NCBI GenBank assembly: GCA_036555615.1
Contig: DATBKZ010000086.1
Span: forward strand, 1 to 64,000
DNA length: 64,000 bases
Direction: 5' to 3'
From: SG8-41 sp036555615
Lineage (GTDB): Bacteria > Pseudomonadota > Gammaproteobacteria > Burkholderiales > SG8-41
Shown: one piece after another, positions 27,636-35,498 of the stretch
Layout: every line of letters begins with the position of its first letter
How positions within the stretch are numbered: the stretch's first letter is position 1
Notes under the pieces: model-generated
Databases searched by the model: none
Seen by the model: only the letters and a program-made list of their open reading frames with translations
What the model was told of the DNA's origin: nothing
Position numbers and translations under genes: made by a program

Positions 27636-29473
27636 CAGGGAGCGCTTCCCCATCGGCCAAGCGTGTGAAATTGCTGGGGCTGCAACACCATGGCCCCACG
27701 TTGCGCGTGGCCCTCTCCGGGACCCGGAGCGCGCAGGGCCGCAGGCGCGACAGCGGCAAGTCCGGCCCGGGTGTCGCCATCCCGGATCGCGTTCTCCAGT
27801 GCTTCAGGGTCGATCCAGGCGAGTCTCCCTGCCTCCAGTCGCGCATAGACGCGGCCACTCGCGTAATGCGCGAAGTTCACCACCGGCAGGCCGCGCGCGC
27901 AGCGCATGAGGAATTGCGTGTTGTTCTCCGCTGCCATGGCTTCGCGCCCGGGGTAGACCGATTGCGGCCCGGTGGCGTTGACGTTGATCCTGCGATAGCG
28001 GTCGACATCGAGCAGGCACTTGACGTCGAGGATGTTCATCTCGCCGTTCCAGCCGAAAGCAATGGTGCGCGGCAGCTCCCCGAGGGGCACGCCGTTGTCG
28101 AGGAACTCGTAGTGCACCCGCTTGCCGGGGCGCAGCGCCCAGGTAAAGAACAGCTCGGGCATGCCGGTGTAGGCCTCGATATTCTGCGCCAGCACGTCGT
28201 CAACCGCCTTGTAGCGGCCCACCTCGAGGCCGCGCTTCCAGGCGCGCTCGACGGTCTCGTGCGGCGGCGTGATCATGAAGAACATATAGACGAGGCGCCC
28301 GAAACGGGTGAGCAGATTGCTGCCCGCCTCATCCGAGTCCGGCGCGAAGCTGTCGAAGCGGAAGCGGTCGATCAGCAGGTTGGACATCCCGCCGCGCTCG
28401 GCCTTGCGCGCCATGTAGCGGTCGAGCTTGTGGTCGATGACCGCGAGCTCGCGCGCGGTCAGCGTGCCCGCATACCGGTAGTGCTCCCCCAGCGTGCCGT
28501 AGTCGAGCAGGAACTTGCGCCAGATGTCGGGGCTGATGAGGGCGAATTCGTCCCACGGCACGCCGATCCGGGAGGCTAGGCGTCTTTGCAGCGGGCGCAG
28601 CGTGCTCTTGCCCGAGGCGGGCGCCCCTTTGGTGTTCATCACTACCGGAGCGGCCGGCGCCGGCAGCACGCGGTAGCCCTCGCGGACCGCAGCTTCGTGC
28701 AGACGCGGCTCGATCAGGCCACCGATCACATCGGCAGCATGCTCGTTGCACGCGAGTCCCGCAGCGATGGGGGCAAGCAGTGCCCGATCGCCCCACATCC
28801 GCCCGTGCCGCCCGCGCACTGCCGATGTGACTCGCGCGAGCGCGCGGTAGGCCGCCCTGGCGAGCGGGTCCTCATGCGCACGCGCCTTGGCGGCCCACTC
28901 CCGGGACAGACGCTCTTCGCGCTGCCACCGGTCCCCTGCACTGGGAATGTCCTGCGGCCTCCGCCGGCGGCGCATCAAATCGAGGAGGCCCGCCGCACGG
29001 GCTTTCTCGACCGGCCCCGCGCCGCCCAGCGCCCGCCCGGAGAGCGCGGCGGCAAGCTCCGCCTCCACCCGCTCCGTGAGCGCGCGCCGGAGCGCGGCAT
29101 AGGCATCGATGATCGCGGGCATGTGAGGCTCGATGTAGCGGCCGAGTATCACCCGCGTCATATCCCGGAAATTGATGCCGAGATCCTCGACTCGGGGCCC
29201 ATCGGGCACCGAAAGGTCGGCCGTCACGCGCACCAGCAGCTCGTGCATGGCGAGGCGTTCCGGGCGGAGCACCACGAGCTCGTCGGGCTCGAGCCCCGTG
29301 GCGAGGGCAAGCTCGTGGACCTGGCCGGCGGTCGTGTATGCATTCTCCGGGCGGAAGATCGTGGCGAGCGGCAGCAGCTCCCGGGGCAATTCCGACTGTA
29401 TGCCCGGATTCCACGCCCGGTATGACGCGGGCGCCGCATCACGGACTGCGGACGCCGGAAGAGGCTCGTCCAT
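27635..29473 (-). CDS. Large P-loop protein with zeta-toxin-like kinase core, function unknown
   Basis: 612 residues. The N-terminal half (1-270) has no recognised motif beyond helical stretches. A Walker A GAPASGKST lies at 283-291 inside VVMNTKGAPASGKSTLRPL. SPDIWRKFL (about 314) and LLIDRFRFDSF (about 367) follow at the spacing of zeta-toxin/Pnk-type small-molecule kinases. A C-terminal part with no hydrophobic segment ends GRWGSAP. It is probably an ATP-dependent kinase, but the phosphate acceptor cannot be guessed. It starts 13 bases after the GcvT-like gene stop and overlaps the next FAD gene by one base, so it belongs to the operon. It has no antitoxin-like partner. Confidence 0.75.
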   Translation of the reverse strand: MDEPLPASAVRDAAPASYRAWNPGIQSELPRELLPLATIFRPENAYTTAGQVHELALATGLEPDELVVLRPERLAMHELLVRVTADLSVPDGPRVEDLGINFRDMTRVILGRYIEPHMPAIIDAYAALRRALTERVEAELAAALSGRALGGAGPVEKARAAGLLDLMRRRRRPQDIPSAGDRWQREERLSREWAAKARAHEDPLARAAYRALARVTSAVRGRHGRMWGDRALLAPIAAGLACNEHAADVIGGLIEPRLHEAAVREGYRVLPAPAAPVVMNTKGAPASGKSTLRPLQRRLASRIGVPWDEFALISPDIWRKFLLDYGTLGEHYRYAGTLTARELAVIDHKLDRYMARKAERGGMSNLLIDRFRFDSFAPDSDEAGSNLLTRFGRLVYMFFMITPPHETVERAWKRGLEVGRYKAVDDVLAQNIEAYTGMPELFFTWALRPGKRVHYEFLDNGVPLGELPRTIAFGWNGEMNILDVKCLLDVDRYRRINVNATGPQSVYPGREAMAAENNTQFLMRCARGLPVVNFAHYASGRVYARLEAGRLAWIDPEALENAIRDGDTRAGLAAVAPAALRAPGPGEGHAQRGAMVLQPQQFHTLGRWGSAP

Positions 29474-29486
29474 GGCTGCCCGTGCG

Positions 29487-30674
29487 CTACGCGCGCTTGC
29501 GCGGGGGATCGAAGAACGGCTTCTTCACGACGCGGGCGGCGGCGCGTTTGCGGCGGTGCTCGACGGTCACCTCCATTTCCACGCGCGTCCCGGGCGCGGC
29601 CCAGTGCGAACGCAGGTGCGCGAGCGCGCAGTACTGCTTGAGCAGCGGCGACCAGCCGCCGCTCGTCGCGTATCCGACCTGGTCGCCGCCGGCGTATACC
29701 GGAACGCTCGCGCGCCAGGCGGTGGCAGGAAGGCGCGGCGCGAGGCCGACCTCGGCATAAAGCCGCTCCAGTGCGTCCCACTCCACCTCGAGCCCGACGA
29801 ACCGCCAGTCCGGGCCGCGCCGTGCTTCCTTGGCGAGCGCGCGCCTGCCGACGAATTGGTCCTTCTCGAGGCTCACGGTCCAGGCGAGGTCGAGCTCGAA
29901 CGGCGAGGATGTCTGGCTCGCGACCAGCGCCTTGCGCGCCGGCACGTAGTCCACCTCGGAGAGCATCAGCCCCGCCTCGATCCGCGCCACGTCGAGCGCG
30001 AGCATCCCGGCGGGTTGCAGGCCATACGCCGCGCCGGCTTCGACCAGCGCGTCCCAAACCGGAAGCGCATCGCCTGCATCCATCCAGATCTCGAAGCCGA
30101 GGTCGCCGGTGTAGCCGGTGCGGGAAATGGTGACCCGCACCTCCCGAAGCCGAGCCGCGGTGATTCGAAAGTACTTCAGGACCGTCAGGTCGGAATCGGT
30201 CAGCAACTGGAGGATCGCGCGCGAGGCCGGGCCCTGCAATGCGAGCGCCGCGGTGGATTCCGAGACGTCCTCGATCGCGACCTCGAGGCCGGTGGCGTTT
30301 TCCTGCAGCCAGCGCAGGTTGGGATCGGCTGCCGTCACGCGGAACGTCCCCTCCTCCAGGCGCGCCACCGTGCCGTCGTCGAGCACCTTGCCCGCGCCGT
30401 CACACCAGGTCGTGTAGAGCACCTGGCCCACCCTGGACCCGGCAACGTTGCGCGGCAGCACGCGGTCGAGGAGGCGCGCGGCGTCCTGCCCGCGCACCAC
30501 GTACTTGTAGAGCGGCGAGACGTCGAACAGGGCGGCCGCGCTCCGGATCGCGTGATACTCCCGCTCGTGCGTGAGCTCGTAGGAGCTCGCGACCACGTAC
30601 CCGGCCCACCGCCGCCAGGCATGGCTCGCGCAGAGCGCGGCGGTGCGCGCGTGGAACGGCGTCGTCTTCAGCAT
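29487..30674 (-). CDS. GcvT/aminomethyltransferase-fold protein (folate-dependent, DmdA-like family)
   Basis: 395 residues. The N-terminal GcvT domain begins TPFHARTAALCASHAWRRWA and includes EREYHAIRSAAALFDVSPLYKY. GKVLDDGTVARL places an Asp pair at 99-100, where T-proteins have the folate-binding Asp. ISRTGYTGDLGFEIW matches the YTGE(D)GFE block, and FVGRRAL precedes the C-terminal barrel. It differs clearly from the true gcvT at 40078. Related proteins demethylate N-methyl or S-methyl compounds onto tetrahydrofolate. Start at 30674, overlapping the stop of the upstream FAD gene (TGATG). Confidence 0.85.
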   Translation of the reverse strand: MLKTTPFHARTAALCASHAWRRWAGYVVASSYELTHEREYHAIRSAAALFDVSPLYKYVVRGQDAARLLDRVLPRNVAGSRVGQVLYTTWCDGAGKVLDDGTVARLEEGTFRVTAADPNLRWLQENATGLEVAIEDVSESTAALALQGPASRAILQLLTDSDLTVLKYFRITAARLREVRVTISRTGYTGDLGFEIWMDAGDALPVWDALVEAGAAYGLQPAGMLALDVARIEAGLMLSEVDYVPARKALVASQTSSPFELDLAWTVSLEKDQFVGRRALAKEARRGPDWRFVGLEVEWDALERLYAEVGLAPRLPATAWRASVPVYAGGDQVGYATSGGWSPLLKQYCALAHLRSHWAAPGTRVEMEVTVEHRRKRAAARVVKKPFFDPPRKRA

Positions 30675-32299
30675 CAACCGGTCCTGCGCCGCAGCCGGCC
30701 GAGGCGGAAATCGCGCACGATCTCGCGCGCCGCATTGTGCCCCGGCAGCCCCGACACGCCGCCGCCCGGGTGCGCGCCGGCCCCGCACAGGTAGAGCCGC
30801 GGGACCGGTGTCCGGTAATGGGCGTGTCCCAGCACCGGGCGCGCGGCCCAGATCTGGTCGGGAGTCAGCGCGCCGTGGAAGATGTCCCCGCCGGTCAGCC
30901 CGAAATCGCGCTCGAGATCGAGCGGCGAGAGCACCTTGCGCCCGATGACCGACGCCTTGAAGTTGGACGCGAAGCGCGTCACGGTGTCAATTACATGGTC
31001 AGCCGCCGCTTCCTTGATCTCGTCCCAGTAGAGCCCCTTGGGAAGGTCGTACGCAAAGTGCTGGCACATGAGGCTCGCCACGTGCTGGCCGGGCGGCGCG
31101 AGCGTGGGATCCACGGTGGACGGGATCACCATTTCAATGATCGGCGAGCGCGAGCAGCCGTAGGTGCGGGCGTCGAAGTACGCCTGCTCCATGTAGGCGA
31201 GCGAGGGTGCGATGATGATGCCGGACTGGTGGTGCGGCTGCAGCTCGCGGCCAGGCAGGCAGGTGAAGTCCGGCAGCTCCGAGAGCGCGAGGTTGATCCG
31301 GAACGTCGCGGAGCCGCACTTGTAACTGCGGATGCGCCGCAGGAAGTCGTCGCCGAGCACGGCGGAGTCCACGAGCTTGAGATAGAGCATCCGGGGATCG
31401 ACGTTCGCCACCACGCAGCGCGCGTCCACCATGCTGCGGTCGGTCAGCTGCACGCCCTGGGCACCGCGCTGGTCGACGCAGACCTTGTGCACCTCGCACC
31501 CGGTGGTGATCTCGACGCCGCGCCGCTCGGCCTCCTTCGCCATCGCCTGCGTAATCGCTCCCATGCCCCCAACGGCGTGGCCCCACGCGCCGCGCCTGCC
31601 GTTCACCTCCCCCACCACGTGGTGCAGCAGCCCGTAGGCGCTGCCTGGTGAATACGGGCTCGCGTAGTGGCCGACCGCCGCGTCAAACCCGAACGCGGCC
31701 TTGATGGCGTCGGACGCGAACCAGGCGTCGAGGATCTCGCCCGCGCTCTTCGTCAGCAGATCGAGGAAATCGCGACGCGCGGCGATACCGGCTTTCCGCA
31801 TGCGGTAGCCCAGGCGCAGGGCAGCGAGCGCGGTGCGCACGGCTCCGCCGCCGAGGTTGGGCGGCGTCTCGAGCATGAGGCGGCGCATCACGCCGCCTGC
31901 GCGCTCGAGCATCGCGTAATAATCCGGCAGCCGCTGTGCGTCGCGCGCGGAGAACCGCGCTAGCTCGGACTGGGTCGCGGCCAGCTGGTTCTCGACCTTC
32001 AAATAGGTCGCATCCGAAAGCGGGAGAAAGTTGGCGAGCGGCCGCTCGACGATGCGCAGTCCGTGCTCGGCGAGCCGCAGGTCGCGGATCACCTTGGGAT
32101 GCAGCAGGCTCACCGTGTAGGCGGCGGCGGAATTGCGGAATCCCGGAAAGAATTCCTCGGTGACCGCCGCGCCGCCGACTACCGGGCGGCGCTCAAGCAC
32201 CCTGACGCGGTATCCCGCGCCGGCAAGATAGCAGGCGCAGGTGAGCCCGTTGTGGCCGCCCCCGACGATGATCGCGTCGTACGGTTTGTGGTTCGGCAT
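30674..32299 (-). CDS. FAD oxidoreductase paralogue A, phytoene-desaturase-like (PYROXD2 type)
   Basis: 541 residues from the ATG at 32299. FAD motif DAIIVGGGHNGLTCACYLAG (8-27), VGGAAVTEEFFPGFRNSAAAY, middle HHVVGEVNGRRGAWGHAVGG, and the C-terminal FAD end RLYLCGAGAHPGGGVSGLPG. First gene of the nine-gene minus-strand run. Only eight bases separate the start from the CCA end of the tRNA-Arg gene, and no Shine-Dalgarno-like sequence is there. The open frame running back through the tRNA is not coding. Translation probably depends on a processed or leaderless-like message. Confidence 0.88.
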   Translation of the reverse strand: MPNHKPYDAIIVGGGHNGLTCACYLAGAGYRVRVLERRPVVGGAAVTEEFFPGFRNSAAAYTVSLLHPKVIRDLRLAEHGLRIVERPLANFLPLSDATYLKVENQLAATQSELARFSARDAQRLPDYYAMLERAGGVMRRLMLETPPNLGGGAVRTALAALRLGYRMRKAGIAARRDFLDLLTKSAGEILDAWFASDAIKAAFGFDAAVGHYASPYSPGSAYGLLHHVVGEVNGRRGAWGHAVGGMGAITQAMAKEAERRGVEITTGCEVHKVCVDQRGAQGVQLTDRSMVDARCVVANVDPRMLYLKLVDSAVLGDDFLRRIRSYKCGSATFRINLALSELPDFTCLPGRELQPHHQSGIIIAPSLAYMEQAYFDARTYGCSRSPIIEMVIPSTVDPTLAPPGQHVASLMCQHFAYDLPKGLYWDEIKEAAADHVIDTVTRFASNFKASVIGRKVLSPLDLERDFGLTGGDIFHGALTPDQIWAARPVLGHAHYRTPVPRLYLCGAGAHPGGGVSGLPGHNAAREIVRDFRLGRLRRRTG

Positions 32300-32307
32300 G
32301 GAAACCG

Positions 32308-32383
32308 TGGCGCGCCCGGCGGGAGTCGAACCCACGACCTTTGGCTTCGGAGGCCAACACTCTATCCTCTGAGCTACGGGCGC
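32308..32383 (-). tRNA. tRNA-Arg (anticodon CCG)
   Basis: The minus strand folds into a full cloverleaf of 76 bases including an encoded CCA. Acceptor stem GCGCCCG pairs with CGGGCGC, and the discriminator base is G. D arm GCUC-AGAGGAUA-GAGU; anticodon arm UUGGC/GCCAA with loop CUCCGAA, so anticodon CCG (arginine); T arm with GUUCGAC. It lies just upstream of the FAD/CULT operon and is divergent from the cytochrome gene. Confidence 0.95.
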
Positions 32384-32437
32384 GCGTGCGCGGAGTTTAT
32401 CACAGCGTGGCGCGACTAACGTCCGCAAATCAACGTT

Positions 32438-32466
32438 TTACGCAGCGAAGACGGCCGCTATATAAT
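32438..32466 (+). promoter_or_regulatory. Sigma-70-type promoter of the cytochrome c gene
   Basis: A perfect TATAAT (32461-32466) with a weak -35 TTACGC (32438-32443) at 17 bp. It puts the transcript start about 16 bases before the cytochrome start codon at 32489 and rules out the in-frame ATG at 32465, which lies in the -10 itself. Confidence 0.6.
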
Positions 32467-32488
32467 GCGCGTCCGGGAGCGCCCCGCC

Positions 32489-33049
32489 ATGGCTGATATC
32501 CGCATCGAAGAACATTCCTCGCCGATCAAGACGCCCAAGCAGCTCGTCATCGTCGTGGTGCTCGCGTTTGCGGTTCCGATCACGCTCATCGTGATGCTGG
32601 TGCAGCTCGTCACCAGCGGTGCGGATCTCTCCCCGCAGCATCCGGCGATGTCGGAGGAAGCCATCGCGAAGCGCCTGAAGCCGGTCGGCGAATTGGTGGT
32701 CGATGCGAGCCAGCCCGCGCCCGCAGCTGCCCCCGCGAGCGCGCCCGCAACGGTGGCGGCTGCCGCGCCTGCTGCCGCGAAATCCGTCGCAGCGCCGCGA
32801 GCGGCCGCGGGCAATGGTAAGGCCGTGTATGACGCGACCTGCACGGTCTGCCATGCCGCGGGCGTCGCGGGGGCGCCCAAGACCGGGGACAAGGCGGCCT
32901 GGGCGCCGCGCCTGAAGGCCGGCATGAGCACGCTCTACGCAAGCTCGATTAAGGGCAAGAACGCAATGCCGCCCAAGGGCGGCAATCTCGCGCTCCCCGA
33001 GGCCGACGTCCGCGCAGCCGTGGATTACATGGTCGGCCTCGTCAAATGA
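32489..33049 (+). CDS. Membrane-anchored cytochrome c, class I (c5-like)
   Basis: 186 residues. Residues about 18-42 form an uncleaved membrane anchor (LVIVVVLAFAVPITLIVMLV). An Ala/Pro-rich linker follows, then a single haem domain with CTVCH (CxxCH) and a distal Met in KNAMPPKGG. It is a periplasmic electron carrier of the cytochrome c5 (CycB) type, feeding terminal oxidases in Proteobacteria. Promoter and terminator flank it, so it is a one-gene transcript. Confidence 0.9.
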   Translation: MADIRIEEHSSPIKTPKQLVIVVVLAFAVPITLIVMLVQLVTSGADLSPQHPAMSEEAIAKRLKPVGELVVDASQPAPAAAPASAPATVAAAAPAAAKSVAAPRAAAGNGKAVYDATCTVCHAAGVAGAPKTGDKAAWAPRLKAGMSTLYASSIKGKNAMPPKGGNLALPEADVRAAVDYMVGLVK

Positions 33050-33084
33050 GGCGCGACGGCTAAGGCGTGATGAGTGAGGGGTGA

Positions 33085-33112
33085 GGGCGCAGCGTCTGCT
33101 GCGCCTTTTTTT
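33085..33112 (+). terminator. Intrinsic terminator of the cytochrome gene
   Basis: ggcgcagc (33086-33093) pairs with gctgcgcc (33098-33105) around a 4-base loop and is followed by seven T residues (33106-33112). Confidence 0.9.
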
Positions 33113-33134
33113 GTCCCTGCATTGATTACTCGAA

Positions 33135-33428
33135 CCCGTCTCGAAGATATCCAAGGAGCAGCGTGAGCATGCATCCGAGATATACGGCACAGCGCGGGTC
33201 CACCCGCGCAGCTCAGCACACCCGCGGGCCGGGTGGCAGAGCGGTTGGGATCTGGTTCCGGATTTCCGGTACTGGTACTGACTGTCTTAGGGAGTTGTCC
33301 TGATCAATTGACCAAGTGGGCTGGGAAATCCGGAGAAGATCACGACCGCTCTGACGGGACCCGCCCCGCGGCCTGCGCTACACTCAAGATGAACGGTCGG
33401 AGGAGAACGGCCGCGTTTTTGAAGTAGG
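33135..33428 (+). repeat. Repeat element copy 1, MITE-like, about 294 bp
   Basis: Copy of an element that recurs inverted at 55910-56213. The ends are degenerate terminal inverted repeats, CCCGTCTCGAA (33135-33145) and TTTGAAGTAGG (33418-33428). The inside folds on itself: AGAGCGGT 33238-33245 with ACCGCTCT 33345-33352, GATC with GATC, CCGGATTTCC 33258-33267 with GGAAATCCGG 33324-33333. A separate GC hairpin lies at 33192-33209. A frame of about 50 codons is kept between copies (AERLGSGSGFPV...), but no transposase is present. It fills most of the 358-base gap between the cytochrome terminator and apaH; nothing else is seen there. Confidence 0.8.
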
Positions 33429-33470
33429 TTCTCGTCACCCGACATCCGTCACTCGTCACTCTTTTCAAGC

Positions 33471-34298
33471 ATGGCGACTTTAGCGATCGGCGACGTCCAG
33501 GGCTGCTACGACCAGCTCATGCGGCTGCTCGAGCGCGCCGGCTTCGACGAGCGGCGCGACACGCTGTGGTTCGTGGGCGATCTCGTGAACCGCGGCCCGC
33601 AGTCGCTCGAGACGGTGCGCTTCGTCAAGGGCCTCGGCGCCCGCGCGGTCACCCTGCTCGGCAATCACGATCTCAACCTCCTCGCGGTGGCGGCCGGCAT
33701 CCGCAAGCCGCATCGCGGCGACACCAACGATGCAATCCTCGGCGCGCCCGACCGCGATGAGCTCCTCGCGTGGCTGCGGCACCTGAACATGATGCATGCA
33801 GGCGGCGGCTACGCGATGGTTCACGCGGGGCTGCTGCCGCAGTGGAGCGTCACGCAGGCGCTCGACCTCGCGCGCGAGGTGGAGACGGTGCTGCGCTCCC
33901 CCGATCACCGCGAGTTCCTGAAGGCAATGTACGGCAACGAGCCCGTGCGCTGGCGCGACGATCTCGCCGGCCACGACCGGCTGCGCATCATCGTGAATGC
34001 GATGACGCGCATGCGTCTCGCGGCGGCTGACGGCACGCTCGAGCTCAATTACAAGCTCGGGCTCGACCAGGCGCCCGCCGGCTACTTCCCGTGGTATGAC
34101 GTGCCGGGGCGCGCGAGCCGCGGCACGCCGATACTGTTCGGTCACTGGGCGGCGCTCGGCCTGCTCATGCGCGAAGACGTGGTGTGCCTGGATAGCGGCT
34201 GCGTGTGGGGCCGCGCGCTCACGGCGCTGCGCCTCGAGGACCGGCGGCTGTTCCAGCTGGACTGCGCGGAGCTCGCGGGAACGGCGTCTGAAGACTGA
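33471..34298 (+). CDS. apaH: Symmetrical bis(5'-nucleosyl)-tetraphosphatase
   Basis: Hydrolyses Ap4A to two ADP, removing an alarmone and decapping Np4-RNA. 275 residues with all metallophosphatase blocks: GDVQGCYDQL (8-17), GDLVNRGPQS, GNHDLNLL, and MVHAGLLPQW, GHWAALGL later. The length matches E. coli ApaH. It stands alone, between a repeat element and a convergent kinase gene; the usual neighbours ksgA and apaG are absent. Confidence 0.95.
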   Translation: MATLAIGDVQGCYDQLMRLLERAGFDERRDTLWFVGDLVNRGPQSLETVRFVKGLGARAVTLLGNHDLNLLAVAAGIRKPHRGDTNDAILGAPDRDELLAWLRHLNMMHAGGGYAMVHAGLLPQWSVTQALDLAREVETVLRSPDHREFLKAMYGNEPVRWRDDLAGHDRLRIIVNAMTRMRLAAADGTLELNYKLGLDQAPAGYFPWYDVPGRASRGTPILFGHWAALGLLMREDVVCLDSGCVWGRALTALRLEDRRLFQLDCAELAGTASED

Positions 34299-34350
34299 AC
34301 CGCCACGCCGGCGCGCAGTCCGCGCCTGTCCCGGGCAGCGAGGACGGGGA

Positions 34351-35286
34351 CTACCAGGGTTTCGCGCCGAAAGCTGCCTGGTAGCGCTGCTCGATCTCGC
34401 CGCGCGTGAAGCGGTGGTTCTGGCCGCCGCGCTGCGCGATCTTGATCGAGCCGAGCAGCGACGCGAGCCGCCCGGTTACCGGCCAGTCGAGGCCGGCGGC
34501 GATGCCGTAGAGGAGCCCCGCGCGATAGGCGTCGCCGCACCCGGTCGGGTCCACGACGCGCTCCGCCGTCACCGGCGGAATTTCGACCGTGCGGCCGCCG
34601 GCCATGATGGTCGAGCCGCGTGCGCCGCGCGTCACCACCAGCGCTTTCACTTTCCGCGCCAGCGCCTCGAGCGTGGTGCCGGCCCGGTCCTGCAGCAGCT
34701 GGCCCTCGTAGTCGTTGACCGCAACATAGCTCGCCCGGTTCACGAACTCGGCGAGCTCCGCCCGGCTGAACATGGGCAGCCCCTGCCCGGGATCGAACAG
34801 GAACGGGATGCCCGCGTCATGGAACTCGCGCGCGTGCTGCAGCATGCCTTCCCGGCCGTCGGGGGCGATGATGCCGAGCTTGACGCCGCTCGCCTCGTGC
34901 ACGTGGTTCTCGTGCGAGTAATTCATTGCGCCGGGATGGAACGCCGTGATCTGGTTGTCGTCGAGATCGGTCGTGATGAACGCCTGCGCGGTGAACGTGT
35001 TCGGGATCCTGCGGATGTGGCTCTGCGCCAGGTGCAGCTTCTGCAGCCGGTAGTCGTACGGCTGGTAATCCTCGCCCACCGTGGCCATGATGAGCGGCTC
35101 GCCGTCCAGCATCTTGAGCGTATAGGCGATGTTGCCGGCGCAGCCGCCGAACTCCCGCCGCATGTCCGGCACCAGGAATGCCACGTTCAGGATGTGGAGC
35201 TGCTCGGGCAGGATGTGGTTCTTGAAGCGGTCGCCGAACACCATGATGGTGTCGTAGGCGATCGAGCCGCAGATGAGCGTGGCCAT
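34351..35286 (-). CDS. PfkB-family carbohydrate/nucleoside kinase
   Basis: 311 residues of the ribokinase/adenosine kinase superfamily. It begins LICGSIAYDTIMVFGDRFKN. FGGCAGNIAYTLKMLD is the first signature, and VVDPTGCGDAYRAGLLYG is the second, with catalytic Asp and anion hole. The sequence pattern with HILPEQLHILN and HPGAMNYSHEN is that of the adenosine-kinase-like group common in betaproteobacteria. Substrate is probably adenosine or another nucleoside but unproven. A TATAAT at 35318-35313 on the minus strand is placed for a 20-base leader. Confidence 0.88.
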   Translation of the reverse strand: MATLICGSIAYDTIMVFGDRFKNHILPEQLHILNVAFLVPDMRREFGGCAGNIAYTLKMLDGEPLIMATVGEDYQPYDYRLQKLHLAQSHIRRIPNTFTAQAFITTDLDDNQITAFHPGAMNYSHENHVHEASGVKLGIIAPDGREGMLQHAREFHDAGIPFLFDPGQGLPMFSRAELAEFVNRASYVAVNDYEGQLLQDRAGTTLEALARKVKALVVTRGARGSTIMAGGRTVEIPPVTAERVVDPTGCGDAYRAGLLYGIAAGLDWPVTGRLASLLGSIKIAQRGGQNHRFTRGEIEQRYQAAFGAKPW

Positions 35287-35312
35287 GCAAGTGCGCGGGG
35301 GGCTGCCGAAGA

Positions 35313-35318
35313 ATTATA
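35313..35318 (-). promoter_or_regulatory. -10 element of the PfkB kinase gene
   Basis: Perfect TATAAT on the minus strand, 27 bases upstream of the kinase start. No good -35 is visible at 16-18 bp. Confidence 0.4.
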
Positions 35319-35498
35319 ACCGCGCCGCCGGTCATGCCTGACTCCCCGGCGCGCGGCTCCGGGGGGCCGAGCGGCGCAGTTTGCCCCGCGCTCCGCGGGC
35401 GCGCAATGCCGCCGGACGCGATAATATCCGCCTCGTGGCGCGCCGGTAGGGGACCCGCGCCCGCGGGTCGGCTCAACTGCAACTTCAAGGAGGAACCT

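Noticed and set aside
27635..29473. Toxin-antitoxin system
   Set aside because: Although the P-loop region is zeta-toxin-like, the protein is twice the size, has no small antitoxin gene next to it and is embedded in a metabolic operon.
24080..32299. Carotenoid biosynthesis cluster
   Set aside because: The FAD enzymes look like phytoene desaturases, but no crtB, crtE or cyclase genes are present and the sequence features match the PYROXD2-type branch.
32384..33190. Minus-strand open frame of about 250 codons over the cytochrome gene
   Set aside because: It overlaps the strong promoter, the CxxCH gene and a terminator, and has no recognisable domain.
33221..33270. tRNA-like 5' half in the repeat (gccgggtggcagagcggttgg)
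   Set aside because: Resembles the start of a Ser/Leu tRNA but no anticodon arm or T arm follows; the bases pair in another long stem.
33233..33427. Short frames in both repeat copies as real genes
   Set aside because: The conserved frame can be explained by near-identical DNA; no ribosome-binding site and no known domain. Kept as an observation only.
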